A DNA stretch of 64,000 nucleotides. It comes from Thermoplasmata archaeon. Lineage in GTDB: Archaea > Thermoplasmatota > Thermoplasmata > Lutacidiplasmatales > UBA184. Location: the NCBI GenBank assembly GCA_021802125.1, contig JAKAAX010000002.1, positions 62,001-126,000 of the forward strand. Reading direction: 5' to 3'. The notes under the pieces were generated by a model. That model did not search any database. It saw only the letters and a program-made list of their open reading frames with translations, and was not told the origin of the DNA. Shown piece by piece: positions 51,423-58,669 of the stretch. Made by a program: the position numbers and the translations under genes. Positions within the stretch are counted from its first letter, which is position 1; each line of letters starts with the position of its first letter.

Positions 51423-52451
51423 ATGCGGGCGGCGGTGTTCACGGGTCCGGGACAGCCCCTGGCCCTGAGGGAGGTCCCCGACCCGGTCCCCGGGAAGGGG
51501 GAGCTGCTCGTCAAGGTGGCCGGCTGCGGCCTCTGCCACACCGACCTCCACTACCTCGACCACGGCGTCGCCACCGCGCATCCTCCGCCGCTCATCCTGG
51601 GGCACGAGATCTCGGGGACCGTCGTGGGCGAGGGCGAAGGAGCGCACGGCCCGAAGACGGCCTCGCACGTCCTGCTTCCGGCGGTGATCCCCTGCGGGGA
51701 GTGCTCGCTTTGCCGGACCGGGCGCGGGAACATCTGCTCGAAGATGCGGATGTTCGGCAACCACATCGACGGGGGCTTCGCCGAGCTTGTCGTGGCTCCC
51801 GCCCAGGAGGTCATCCCCCTCCCTCCAGAGGTCCCTCTGGTCCGTGGGTCGATCATCGCTGACGCGATCTCGACGCCGTACCACGCGGTCGTGAACCGCG
51901 CGGCCGTGCGCGCCGGAGAGTGGGTGGTCGTGGTGGGCTGTGGAGGCGTGGGGATCAACGCCGTCCAGATCGCCGCCGCGATCGGGGCGCAGGTCATCGC
52001 CGTGGACCTCAACCCGACGAAGCTCAAGGCCGCGGCCCATCTGGGGGCCGTCGAGACCATCAACGCGGCGCAGACCCCGGACCTGGCGAAGGCCGTCCGA
52101 TCGATCACCGGCGAGGGCGCGGACGTGGCCTTCGAGGCCGTGGGGACCCCGACGACGGTCGCGAGCGCGGTGAGCACGCTGCGCCGTGGGGGCCGGCTGT
52201 GCCTCATCGGGTACAGCGCGCAGAGCGCGCCCCTGCCCCTCAACAAGATCATGTTCCTGGAGTACACCATCATGGGCTCCCTGGGCTGCCGGCCCGTGGA
52301 CTACCCGAAGGTCGTGGACCTCGTGCGGCGCGGGAAGGTCCGCTTGGACCCGGTCATCTCCTCGGAGGTGCCTCTGGCCAGGATCGAGGACGCCCTCCGC
52401 CAGATCCGCTCGGGGGAAGGGTTCCGGACGATCGTCGTCCCGGCCCCGTAG
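51423..52451 (+). CDS. had: 6-hydroxycyclohex-1-ene-1-carbonyl-CoA dehydrogenase
   Basis: This 342-residue medium-chain zinc dehydrogenase oxidises the Dch product to the 6-oxo compound with NAD+. Seen are CGLCHTDLHYLDHG (catalytic Zn Cys), GHEISG, PAVIPCGECSLCRTGRGNIC (structural Zn), GNHIDGGFAEL and NAD motif VVVVGCGGVGINAVQIA (about residue 170). The phrase PAVIPCGEC with GN-x-I-x-GGFA resembles Had rather than general alcohol dehydrogenases. It is the last gene of the benzoyl-CoA set. Confidence 0.88.
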   Translation: MRAAVFTGPGQPLALREVPDPVPGKGELLVKVAGCGLCHTDLHYLDHGVATAHPPPLILGHEISGTVVGEGEGAHGPKTASHVLLPAVIPCGECSLCRTGRGNICSKMRMFGNHIDGGFAELVVAPAQEVIPLPPEVPLVRGSIIADAISTPYHAVVNRAAVRAGEWVVVVGCGGVGINAVQIAAAIGAQVIAVDLNPTKLKAAAHLGAVETINAAQTPDLAKAVRSITGEGADVAFEAVGTPTTVASAVSTLRRGGRLCLIGYSAQSAPLPLNKIMFLEYTIMGSLGCRPVDYPKVVDLVRRGKVRLDPVISSEVPLARIEDALRQIRSGEGFRTIVVPAP

Positions 52452-52611
52452 GTCGCCCACGCCCACGCCCACCCCGCCGACCTCGGAGGATGCCGGGGCC
52501 CGGGAGCTCTGAGGATCCGCACTCTCCTCGGAGAAGCGTCCATTGTCGGCCTTTCGGCGTGGCCTCACACAAGCCATATCCCGACCCCGGGATGCGTGGA
52601 CCGGGTCTCTC

Positions 52612-53184
52612 ATGGCGTCATCGAAAACCTCGTCCACGGCGCTGCTCGTGATGGATTTTCAGACCGGCATCGTGAGCCGGTTGGGGTCGGACGCGGTCGT
52701 TGAGCGCGCGCGAGCTGCCCTCGATGCCGCCCGGAGCGCGAACCTCCGCGTGATCTTCGTCCGCGTGGCGTTCCGCCCGGGAACTCCCGAGGTGTCTTCT
52801 CGCAACCGGAGCTTCTCTCAGCTCCGGGAGCGTGGGGGTTTCCTTGAGTCCGACGACGGGGCCCAGATCGCCCCTGCCCTGGGAGTTCGGGAGGGCGAGG
52901 TCACGGTGACCAAGAGGCGCGTGAGCGCCTTTTCCGGCAGCGACCTGGATGTCGTGCTCCGTGCCGGAGGGATCACCCACCTGGTCCTGAGCGGTATCTC
53001 GACCAGCGGCGTCGTGCTGTCCACGCTGCGGCAGGCCGCCGATATGGACTTTGAGCTGACCGTCCTGTCCGATGCGTGCGCGGACATGGACCCCGAGGTC
53101 CACCGCGTGCTGCTGCAGAAGGTCTTTCCCCGGCAGGCGACGGTCGTTCCGGTCGAAGAGTGGGCCCGGTCGCTGGTGGCGTAG
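52612..53184 (+). CDS. isochorismatase-fold hydrolase lacking the catalytic Cys
   Basis: This 190-residue protein has the cysteine-hydrolase fold: ALLVMDFQTGI with catalytic Asp (about residue 14), VTVTKRRVSAFSGSDLD with Lys, and SGISTSGVVLSTLRQAADMDF. In active members the nucleophile Cys stands in the last motif, as in T-x-x-C-V; here it is Gly (STSGVV). A subfamily with the same change is common, so the fold is kept but the chemistry is unclear. GCCATATCC at about 52573 would give a short leader to ATG 52612. Apparently monocistronic. Confidence 0.85.
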   Translation: MASSKTSSTALLVMDFQTGIVSRLGSDAVVERARAALDAARSANLRVIFVRVAFRPGTPEVSSRNRSFSQLRERGGFLESDDGAQIAPALGVREGEVTVTKRRVSAFSGSDLDVVLRAGGITHLVLSGISTSGVVLSTLRQAADMDFELTVLSDACADMDPEVHRVLLQKVFPRQATVVPVEEWARSLVA

Positions 53185-53672
53185 CGGCTGCTCCCGACGC
53201 CCCCCAGGGCACCAAGGTCGGCGGCCTCTGAAGAGGAGCCCGACCCTCGGAGAGCTGAAAGGTGGGCCGCCAGGTCTCCGATCGCTCTCCCGAACCCAAC
53301 GTCGCTGCGAGGAGTTCCGACCCACTCGCACGCGTTCTCAGCGCCCGCCGTTCCTCGGGCGTGAGAGGACGAGCGCCCATCGTGAACGTTTCGAAAACCT
53401 GTGCTCCTAGTGGGCAGGTGTAGGTTCCGGGGGCCGACGCAGTCGCCACGCCCTGCGCCCGCCTGACCAAGGCGGACCGGGCCCAAGAGAGTTCCGCACG
53501 TCGCTCCCGTAAGCGACCTGGGCGCGGTGCAGGTCACGGATCAGTCGACCGGGAAGCATGGGCGCGCACCCAGGTCCTCGTCAGTTCGCGGGCCCCGACT
53601 TCACTAACGTCTGAAGGGACTCTTCGGCCCTCGAGCGAGGGGAGAAATAGCGGGGGGGTGCATTTCACCTCG
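53185..53672. other. intergenic region without a supported gene
   Basis: Nearly 490 bases between the isochorismatase-fold gene and the surface-protein gene hold no convincing open frame on either strand; the minus-strand frame crossing 52973-53470 is Arg/Pro-biased. No tRNA-like T-arm was found. The last 30 bases contain the surface-protein promoter. Confidence 0.5.
53644..53650 (+). promoter_or_regulatory. TATA-like box of the YVTN surface-protein gene
   Basis: GAAATAG is centred 26 bases before ATG 53673 and favours that start over GTG 53658. Confidence 0.5.
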
Positions 53673-56171
53673 ATGAGGCCGCGACGCCTTTCGACCGGGC
53701 CGAACTGGACCTTCGCTCTCGTCACGATTTCGCTTCTCGTGGTCCCGCCGTTCGGCTCCGTTCACGTGGCACCCGCCCTTCTTCCCTCACACGCGACGGC
53801 CGCCCTGTTTGTGCCACCGCCCGCCTCGCGTGCCTCAAGGACATCCGTCCAGCCAACGGCCACGCCCTCCGCCGGGCCCGGCCAGGTCAATGCGACCCTC
53901 TGCCTGCCCAATGATACGATCTTGTCCGGGAATGCACCATGTGGAGGTGTCGTCCCCGCTCCGACCGCCATTGCCTTTGACCCGGAGAGCGGCGACCTCT
54001 ACCTCGCGATGGAGGTCCCCTGGTGGGTGTCGGTCATCTCGGGCCGGACCGACCGCTACTTCCTGAACGTGAGCATCGGGGTGGGCTCCTACGCGGAGGA
54101 CATCGCCATGGATTCCGGGAACGGGGATCTCTACGTGGCCGATTCCGGCACGAACAACGTCAGCGTGGTTTCCGGAGTTACAAACTCCGAGGTCGCGGTC
54201 ATTCCCGTTGGGAACACTCCAACATCCCTCGCTTACGACAACGCGACCGGGGACATCTACGTCGCCAACCGGTTTTCGGGGAATGTGAGCGTCATCTCGG
54301 GCAGCTCGAACCGCGTGGTGGCGACCTTGTCCGGGTTCTCGCATCCGGTCGCTGTGGCCTACGACGGAGAGAATGAGGACATCTACGTTGCCGATGAGGG
54401 AAACAATCCCAACGGGAGGGGGAACGTCACCGTGATCTCGGGAGCCACGGACCAGGTGGTCGCGGTTATCCCCGTGGGGGTAGGTCCCGCGACCTCCGGG
54501 TTGGCGTACGACGGCGCGAACGGGGACATCTATGCGGTCGATGCGGGGTACTATCCCAGCTACGAGGGGAACGTGAGCGTCATCTCGGGCAGCTCGAACA
54601 GCGTCATCCGGACGGTCAGGGTTGGGACGCAGGCCGCAAGCGCACTATTCGACCCTGGAAATGGAGACGTGTACGTCACCAACGCCGGCAGCAACAACGT
54701 CAGCGTGATCGCGGGCGCCAGCAACACCGTGGTGGCCACGCTGGCGGTCCAGACCAGTCCGCAGGGGATGGGGTACGATGCCGACAACGGCCAAGTCTAC
54801 GTGACCAACCAACAGGACACCACGGTCTCCATCATCGGAACCCTGCCCTCCCCGGGCCCACCGTACCCCGTCGCCTTCCTCTCCCATCCTGCAGGCTGCG
54901 GTTTCGCCTTCGACGGCACCTATCGGCCGAATGCCTCCTCCGGCTTGTTCCTCCCCAACTCCTACCCGGTTTCTGCGCCCGCCTGCCCCAACTTCGCCTT
55001 CCTCCACTGGAACGCGAGCGGAGGGGTTTCCGTCAACTCTTCTTCCTCCAGCACGACCCACGTCGTCGTGAGCGGCAACGGGACCCTCTTCGCCGACTAC
55101 GTCTGGGTCGGGGGGTCCGGGCCCCCGACCAGATATGACGTGGACTTCAACATCTTTCCTTCCTCTTGCGGCCCGGTACTCTTCAACGGCTCGACCTACG
55201 CTAACGGGGCTGTCGCGAGCTTCCCGCCGGGCATGTATCTCGCCCACGCTCCCGCGTGCGCCGGAGGATGGACCTTCCAAGATTGGTCCTTCTCACCCTG
55301 GACCTTGGGCACGGTCCAGTTCTACTACACCCCCTGGGCGAACATCTCCCTGAACGCAAGCGGCGCGGTCACGGCCTCCTACCTTCCGCCACCTCTCTTG
55401 GTCGCCCTCTCCGCGAGCGCCACATCCACTACGGTGGGGACCCCGCTCACCCTGCAGCCGTGGGTCTCCGGAGGAGTATCCCCTTTCACCTGCCTCTGGT
55501 CCCTCAACAGTACGAATACGACGCAGACCGGCTGCTCCGCGTTCTCTCCCTCCTGGTCCCACCCCGGCAACTACACCTACCGAGTATGGGCGACGGACGC
55601 GTGGCCCCAGGTCGCTGGGAGCAACTCGGTCTTGATCACGGTCACCCCTCTCCCCGCTCCCCCGAGGCTCGTCGCGTTCGCGAACGCGAGCGCCTTGACC
55701 GGATCCGTCCCTAGCACCTGCCCGGGGAGTTCCGCGATCCCGCCCCCAGGGAGCTCGTTTGAGGACACCTTCACGGGAAATGCTCGTGGCGGCGTGCCTC
55801 CCTATGAGTTCTATTGGAACCTCGGACCCGGGGTGATCACCTCCACGGCGGGACGCAACGCCTCCGGATCCTACGGGTCGCCCGGGACCTACTCGGTCTC
55901 GCTACGGGTCTTGGACGTGCGCGGGGTTGCGAGCTGGGCGAACCTGACCGTGACCATTTCAACGACTCAACAGCCATGCTTGGGTGGCGGCGCCCCGGGC
56001 TTCTCTCTCTTCGGCCTCTCCACGCTCGCTAGCGTGGTTCTTGTCGCCGGGATCGTCATCGTGGCCCTAATCGCGGTGGTCTTCGTTCTCGCCCGGAGGC
56101 GAAGAGAGAGGCGTCTCTCTCCGACGGAAGTGCACCAGCCAGATCTGCCTCCGCCCGAACCCCCGACGTAG
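53673..56171 (+). CDS. cell-surface YVTN beta-propeller/PKD protein with C-terminal anchor
   Basis: This 832-residue protein has an N-terminal membrane or signal segment (about residues 14-32). About seven YVTN-type propeller repeats follow (examples NGDLYVADSGTNNVSVV, GDIYVANRFSGNVSVISG, GDVYVTNAGSNNVSVIAG; about residues 95-390). Next come two Cys-containing repeats of similar form (AGCGFAFDGTY and SSCGPVLFNGSTY) and two PKD-like domains. A C-terminal membrane helix with a basic stop (VLARRRRERR) ends the chain. It should stand outside the membrane as an adhesion or binding protein. Asn-x-Ser/Thr sites are frequent. Confidence 0.88.
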   Translation: MRPRRLSTGPNWTFALVTISLLVVPPFGSVHVAPALLPSHATAALFVPPPASRASRTSVQPTATPSAGPGQVNATLCLPNDTILSGNAPCGGVVPAPTAIAFDPESGDLYLAMEVPWWVSVISGRTDRYFLNVSIGVGSYAEDIAMDSGNGDLYVADSGTNNVSVVSGVTNSEVAVIPVGNTPTSLAYDNATGDIYVANRFSGNVSVISGSSNRVVATLSGFSHPVAVAYDGENEDIYVADEGNNPNGRGNVTVISGATDQVVAVIPVGVGPATSGLAYDGANGDIYAVDAGYYPSYEGNVSVISGSSNSVIRTVRVGTQAASALFDPGNGDVYVTNAGSNNVSVIAGASNTVVATLAVQTSPQGMGYDADNGQVYVTNQQDTTVSIIGTLPSPGPPYPVAFLSHPAGCGFAFDGTYRPNASSGLFLPNSYPVSAPACPNFAFLHWNASGGVSVNSSSSSTTHVVVSGNGTLFADYVWVGGSGPPTRYDVDFNIFPSSCGPVLFNGSTYANGAVASFPPGMYLAHAPACAGGWTFQDWSFSPWTLGTVQFYYTPWANISLNASGAVTASYLPPPLLVALSASATSTTVGTPLTLQPWVSGGVSPFTCLWSLNSTNTTQTGCSAFSPSWSHPGNYTYRVWATDAWPQVAGSNSVLITVTPLPAPPRLVAFANASALTGSVPSTCPGSSAIPPPGSSFEDTFTGNARGGVPPYEFYWNLGPGVITSTAGRNASGSYGSPGTYSVSLRVLDVRGVASWANLTVTISTTQQPCLGGGAPGFSLFGLSTLASVVLVAGIVIVALIAVVFVLARRRRERRLSPTEVHQPDLPPPEPPT

Positions 56172-56455
56172 GTTCTGATCGGCAGCTCCTCCCCAGCCTG
56201 GGCGAGCGTGGGAGATGTCGGCGGTCTCAGCCGTCGCCGCCGCACCACCGAACGAACTGGGCCCGCGGGTTCCCCATCCTCAGTCGGGAAGACCCTACCG
56301 CGGCCCCCGCGTCCAAGAGCGCATCTGGCGCCACCCCCGCCCTCGACATCCACGAGATGAGTCGCCGCCCCGTCTCGTCGCGGAGCCGACGAATTCGGGG
56401 AGGTTCCGCGGACGCCGCTGTTCGGAGCTAGTCGACCCCCGTTCAGAGGGTTTGA

Positions 56456-56561
56456 CGCCCGTGCTGGGATTCGAACCCAGGTCTGAGACTCCGCAGGCCT
56501 CTAGGATATCCAGTGTAGCAGAAGGGGGTTCGTCCCCCCTCCGTAGCTACCCCACACGGGC
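56456..56561 (-). tRNA. tRNA-Arg (anticodon GCG) with candidate 30-base D-loop intron
   Basis: On the minus strand, GCCCGTG (56561-56555) pairs perfectly with CACGGGC (56463-56457). The T-arm is CTGGG-TTCGAAT-CCCAG (56480-56464). The anticodon arm is GAGGC-CTGCGGA-GTCTC (56501-56485), giving anticodon GCG. The D-arm is split by an extra segment. If about 30 bases (56543-56514) are removed, a 76-base tRNA with a normal D-loop and the Arg identity base A20 remains. The extra segment forms GTAGC/GCTAC and GGAGGGGG/CCCCCTTC stems with bulges, like an archaeal bulge-helix-bulge splice site. No CCA is encoded. Exact splice points are inferred. Confidence 0.75.
56514..56543 (-). other. candidate tRNA intron in the D-loop
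   Basis: These 30 bases must leave for the tRNA to fold normally. They contain a G5/C5 hairpin and lie between sequences able to form a 4-5 bp helix flanked by 3-base bulges, so the archaeal splicing endonuclease is the expected processor. Confidence 0.6.
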
Positions 56562-56562
56562 G

Positions 56563-56600
56563 CGTTGCCGCTCTTTGCCTCCGAGACGGAGGCGGCAACG
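56563..56600. repeat. two-tier inverted repeat beside the tRNA 5' end
   Basis: CGTTGCC (56563-56569) pairs with GGCAACG (56594-56600), enclosing GCCTCCG-AGA-CGGAGGC (56577-56593), with a 7-base one-sided bulge. It ends 2 bases from the tRNA 5' end and would form part of any leader. GGTTTAATAG on the minus strand (56608-56617) lies just beyond. Confidence 0.7.
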
Positions 56601-56619
56601 GCGCGGCCTATTAAACCCC

Positions 56620-56800
56620 CAGGGTGGCGCATCCCGCGTCAGGGCCGCAGGGTGGGAGCGGAGGGGTCGGGAGGGGCCCCCCATGTGTGCTCCGCGCCAG
56701 CACCCGGGGGTCCACCGAAGCTCGACCGGTGGGCCCTCACCCCCTTTGGTATGGGGTAGGCAAGCCCGCTTGGTCGGGGGCCCCACCCCGCGCGGCGGTC
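56620..56800. other. GC-rich intergenic stretch with several potential stems
   Basis: No gene is apparent between the inverted repeat and the promoter at 56803. Possible pairings are GGGGCCCCC (56673-56681) with GGGGGCCCC (56776-56784), GGTCCACCG (56709-56717) with CGGTGGGCC (56727-56735), and ACCCC (56739-56743) with GGGGT (56753-56757). They nest as one large stem enclosing two hairpins. CTATTAAAC at 56608 could be its plus-strand promoter. A small RNA is possible; I do not recognise SRP or RNase P RNA in it. Confidence 0.35.
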
Positions 56801-56802
56801 CG

Positions 56803-56810
56803 CTTTATAG
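56803..56810 (+). promoter_or_regulatory. promoter of the gatD-gatE operon
   Basis: CTTTATAG is centred 25.5 bases before GTG 56832. It is one of the clearest TATA boxes in the window and decides the start of the first gene. Confidence 0.65.
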
Positions 56811-56831
56811 AGCGCCCCCCTCACCGCGCTC

Positions 56832-57275
56832 GTGCCTTCGGACGAACCCGTCGCCCGCTTCCTAGGGCTCCCCCGCGAGGAGCTGGCGCGACAGATCGCT
56901 CTGCTGTACGAGCAAGGTCTCATCGCCCTTCAGGAGCGAATGCACCCGGGCGCAGGGGCCAGGGCCGTGAAGCCAGGGATCTTGATCCACGACGTGGGGT
57001 CCGCGCAAGCTCTCCCCGGCGCGAACGAGACCCCGGAGGAGCTCGAGCGGCACGGAAGAATGGTCATGGAGGCCATGATGGAGCCGGTCCGCGACCGTCT
57101 TTGCTCCGATCTCCGACAGGAACCCTCGGCCTTCCGCGACGCCGGGACCGCCATCCCGCGCATCACGAGCCATCTGACCCGCGTCTCCCCCCCGGACGAC
57201 CTGTTCGTCGCCGCAGCCTGCCTCCTCTGGCATGGCGGACTGGAGGAGTTCTGCGCGAAGGAGGAGGGAAAATGA
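56832..57275 (+). CDS. unknown protein, first gene of the gatD-gatE operon
   Basis: This 147-residue protein is not recognised. It starts MPSDEPVARFLGLPREELARQIALLYEQGLIALQER, which suggests a small helical domain, possibly a degenerate winged helix. Helices with ERHGRMVMEAMMEPV and FVAAACLLWHGGLEEFCAKEEGK follow. GTG 56832 is set by the strong TATA box. The stop overlaps the gatD ATG (ATGA), so it is expressed with the tRNA amidotransferase. A link to Gln-tRNA formation is inferred only from position. Confidence 0.65.
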   Translation: MPSDEPVARFLGLPREELARQIALLYEQGLIALQERMHPGAGARAVKPGILIHDVGSAQALPGANETPEELERHGRMVMEAMMEPVRDRLCSDLRQEPSAFRDAGTAIPRITSHLTRVSPPDDLFVAAACLLWHGGLEEFCAKEEGK

Positions 57276-58669
57276 GCGGCCCCGCTCCTGCCCAGGCGGC
57301 GACCCCGGGCGACTCCGCCCAGGACCCCTACGACCGCCTGAGGCACCTACCGCTCGGGACCCATGTCGCGCTCCGGCACCCCAGCGGACGACGCTTGGCG
57401 GGGTGGCTCCTGCCTCCCGACTCCCTCTCCTCCGCCAGGGTGGTGAAGCTGAAGCTCCCTTCGGGGTACAACATCGGGGTCCGCATCGAGCCCGGCACGA
57501 CCTTCGAGGTGCTCCCGGGGCCCCCCTTTGGAGCGGAGGCGACCGACGCGGCCCCGGGAAACGGCCAGGGGGCCCCTCGACCGGCCGAAGATCCCATCGC
57601 GGGCACGGTCGCCCTCCTCACGACGGGCGGGACGATCGCTTCCAGGATCGACTACACGACCGGGGGGGTCCACCCCGTCAAGGAACCTGGGAACCTCGAG
57701 GCGCTCTACCCCGGGATCACGTCAGGGGGTCCGATCCATGTCCGGTCCGTAGCGGAGATCCTGAGCGAGGACATGACCCCCGCGGTCTGGACGCGTCTCG
57801 CCGAAGAGGTGGTCCGGGAGCTCCACCGGGGCGTGCGTGGCGTGGTCGTGGCCATGGGGACCGACACCCTGGCCTACACCGCCGCGGCCCTCGCCTTCCA
57901 GTTGAGGGACCTGACGGGTCCCGTGGTGCTCGTGGGAGCTCAACGCTCGATCGACCGCCCCTCCTCGGACGGGGTCGACAACATCCTCGGGGCGGTCCGG
58001 GTCGCGCGCCAGGCGGACCTGGGTGAGGTCGTCGTCGTGATGCACGCCACCCCCTCGGACGAACAGCTCGCGATCCACCGGGGGACGCGGGTGCGCAAGA
58101 TGCACTCCACCCGCAGGGACGCCTTCCGTACCTTGAACGGCCGCCCCCTCGGGATGTTGGTCGGGGAGGAGCTCCGGCTCGAAAGCGGGCACCGACCTCG
58201 CGGGACGGGACCTGCTCGGGCGGAGGCCGGCTTCTCCGATGCGGGCGAGCTCGTCTGGATGTATCCGGGTCTTTCTGCCTCGACCGCGGAGGCCTGCGCC
58301 ACCCGCGCCAGGGGCATCATCCTCGCCGGGACGGGGATGGGCCACCTCGCCGCCGACCACCTGCCGTGGATCCGGCGAGCGACCGAGCGGGGCGTGGTCG
58401 TCGGGATGGCGACCCAATGTCTCGAAGGCGAGGTCGACCCGTTCGTGTACTCCCGCGGCCGTGAGCTCCTGCAGGCGGGAGTGGCCTTCCTGGGGGACAT
58501 CTCCCCCGAGACCGCCTTTGTGAAGCTCCAATGGGCCCTGGCGCGGTCCACCGACCCCTCGGTCGTGCGTAGGCTCCTGGTCGACGACCTCTGCGGGGAG
58601 TTCGGCCCGGCGCGGGGGCTCGGAACGAAGAAGAGCGCTCCGGACGCGGGGAAGGAGGGGATCGCGTGA
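57272..58669 (+). CDS. gatD: Glu-tRNA(Gln) amidotransferase subunit D
   Basis: This 465-residue protein is the archaeal asparaginase-like subunit that frees ammonia from Gln. An N-terminal barrel (VKLKLPSGYNIGVRIEPGT) precedes the amidase: ALLTTGGTIASRIDY with the catalytic Thr (about residue 115), VVAMGTDTLAYTAAALAF, VGAQRSIDRPSSDGVDN and RKMHSTRRDAFRTLNG. Some asparaginase-like enzymes look alike, but the gatE neighbour settles the role. It is coupled to the unknown gene before (ATGA) and gatE after (GTGA). Confidence 0.96.
   Translation: MSGPAPAQAATPGDSAQDPYDRLRHLPLGTHVALRHPSGRRLAGWLLPPDSLSSARVVKLKLPSGYNIGVRIEPGTTFEVLPGPPFGAEATDAAPGNGQGAPRPAEDPIAGTVALLTTGGTIASRIDYTTGGVHPVKEPGNLEALYPGITSGGPIHVRSVAEILSEDMTPAVWTRLAEEVVRELHRGVRGVVVAMGTDTLAYTAAALAFQLRDLTGPVVLVGAQRSIDRPSSDGVDNILGAVRVARQADLGEVVVVMHATPSDEQLAIHRGTRVRKMHSTRRDAFRTLNGRPLGMLVGEELRLESGHRPRGTGPARAEAGFSDAGELVWMYPGLSASTAEACATRARGIILAGTGMGHLAADHLPWIRRATERGVVVGMATQCLEGEVDPFVYSRGRELLQAGVAFLGDISPETAFVKLQWALARSTDPSVVRRLLVDDLCGEFGPARGLGTKKSAPDAGKEGIA

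Noticed and set aside
52973..53470. Minus-strand frame crossing the gap after the isochorismatase-fold gene
   Set aside because: A short stretch looks protein-like, but the frame runs antisense into a clear gene, is Arg/Pro-rich and lacks a start signal.
56620..56800. SRP or RNase P RNA
   Set aside because: I could not find the helix-8 or tetraloop signature of SRP RNA or conserved RNase P segments.
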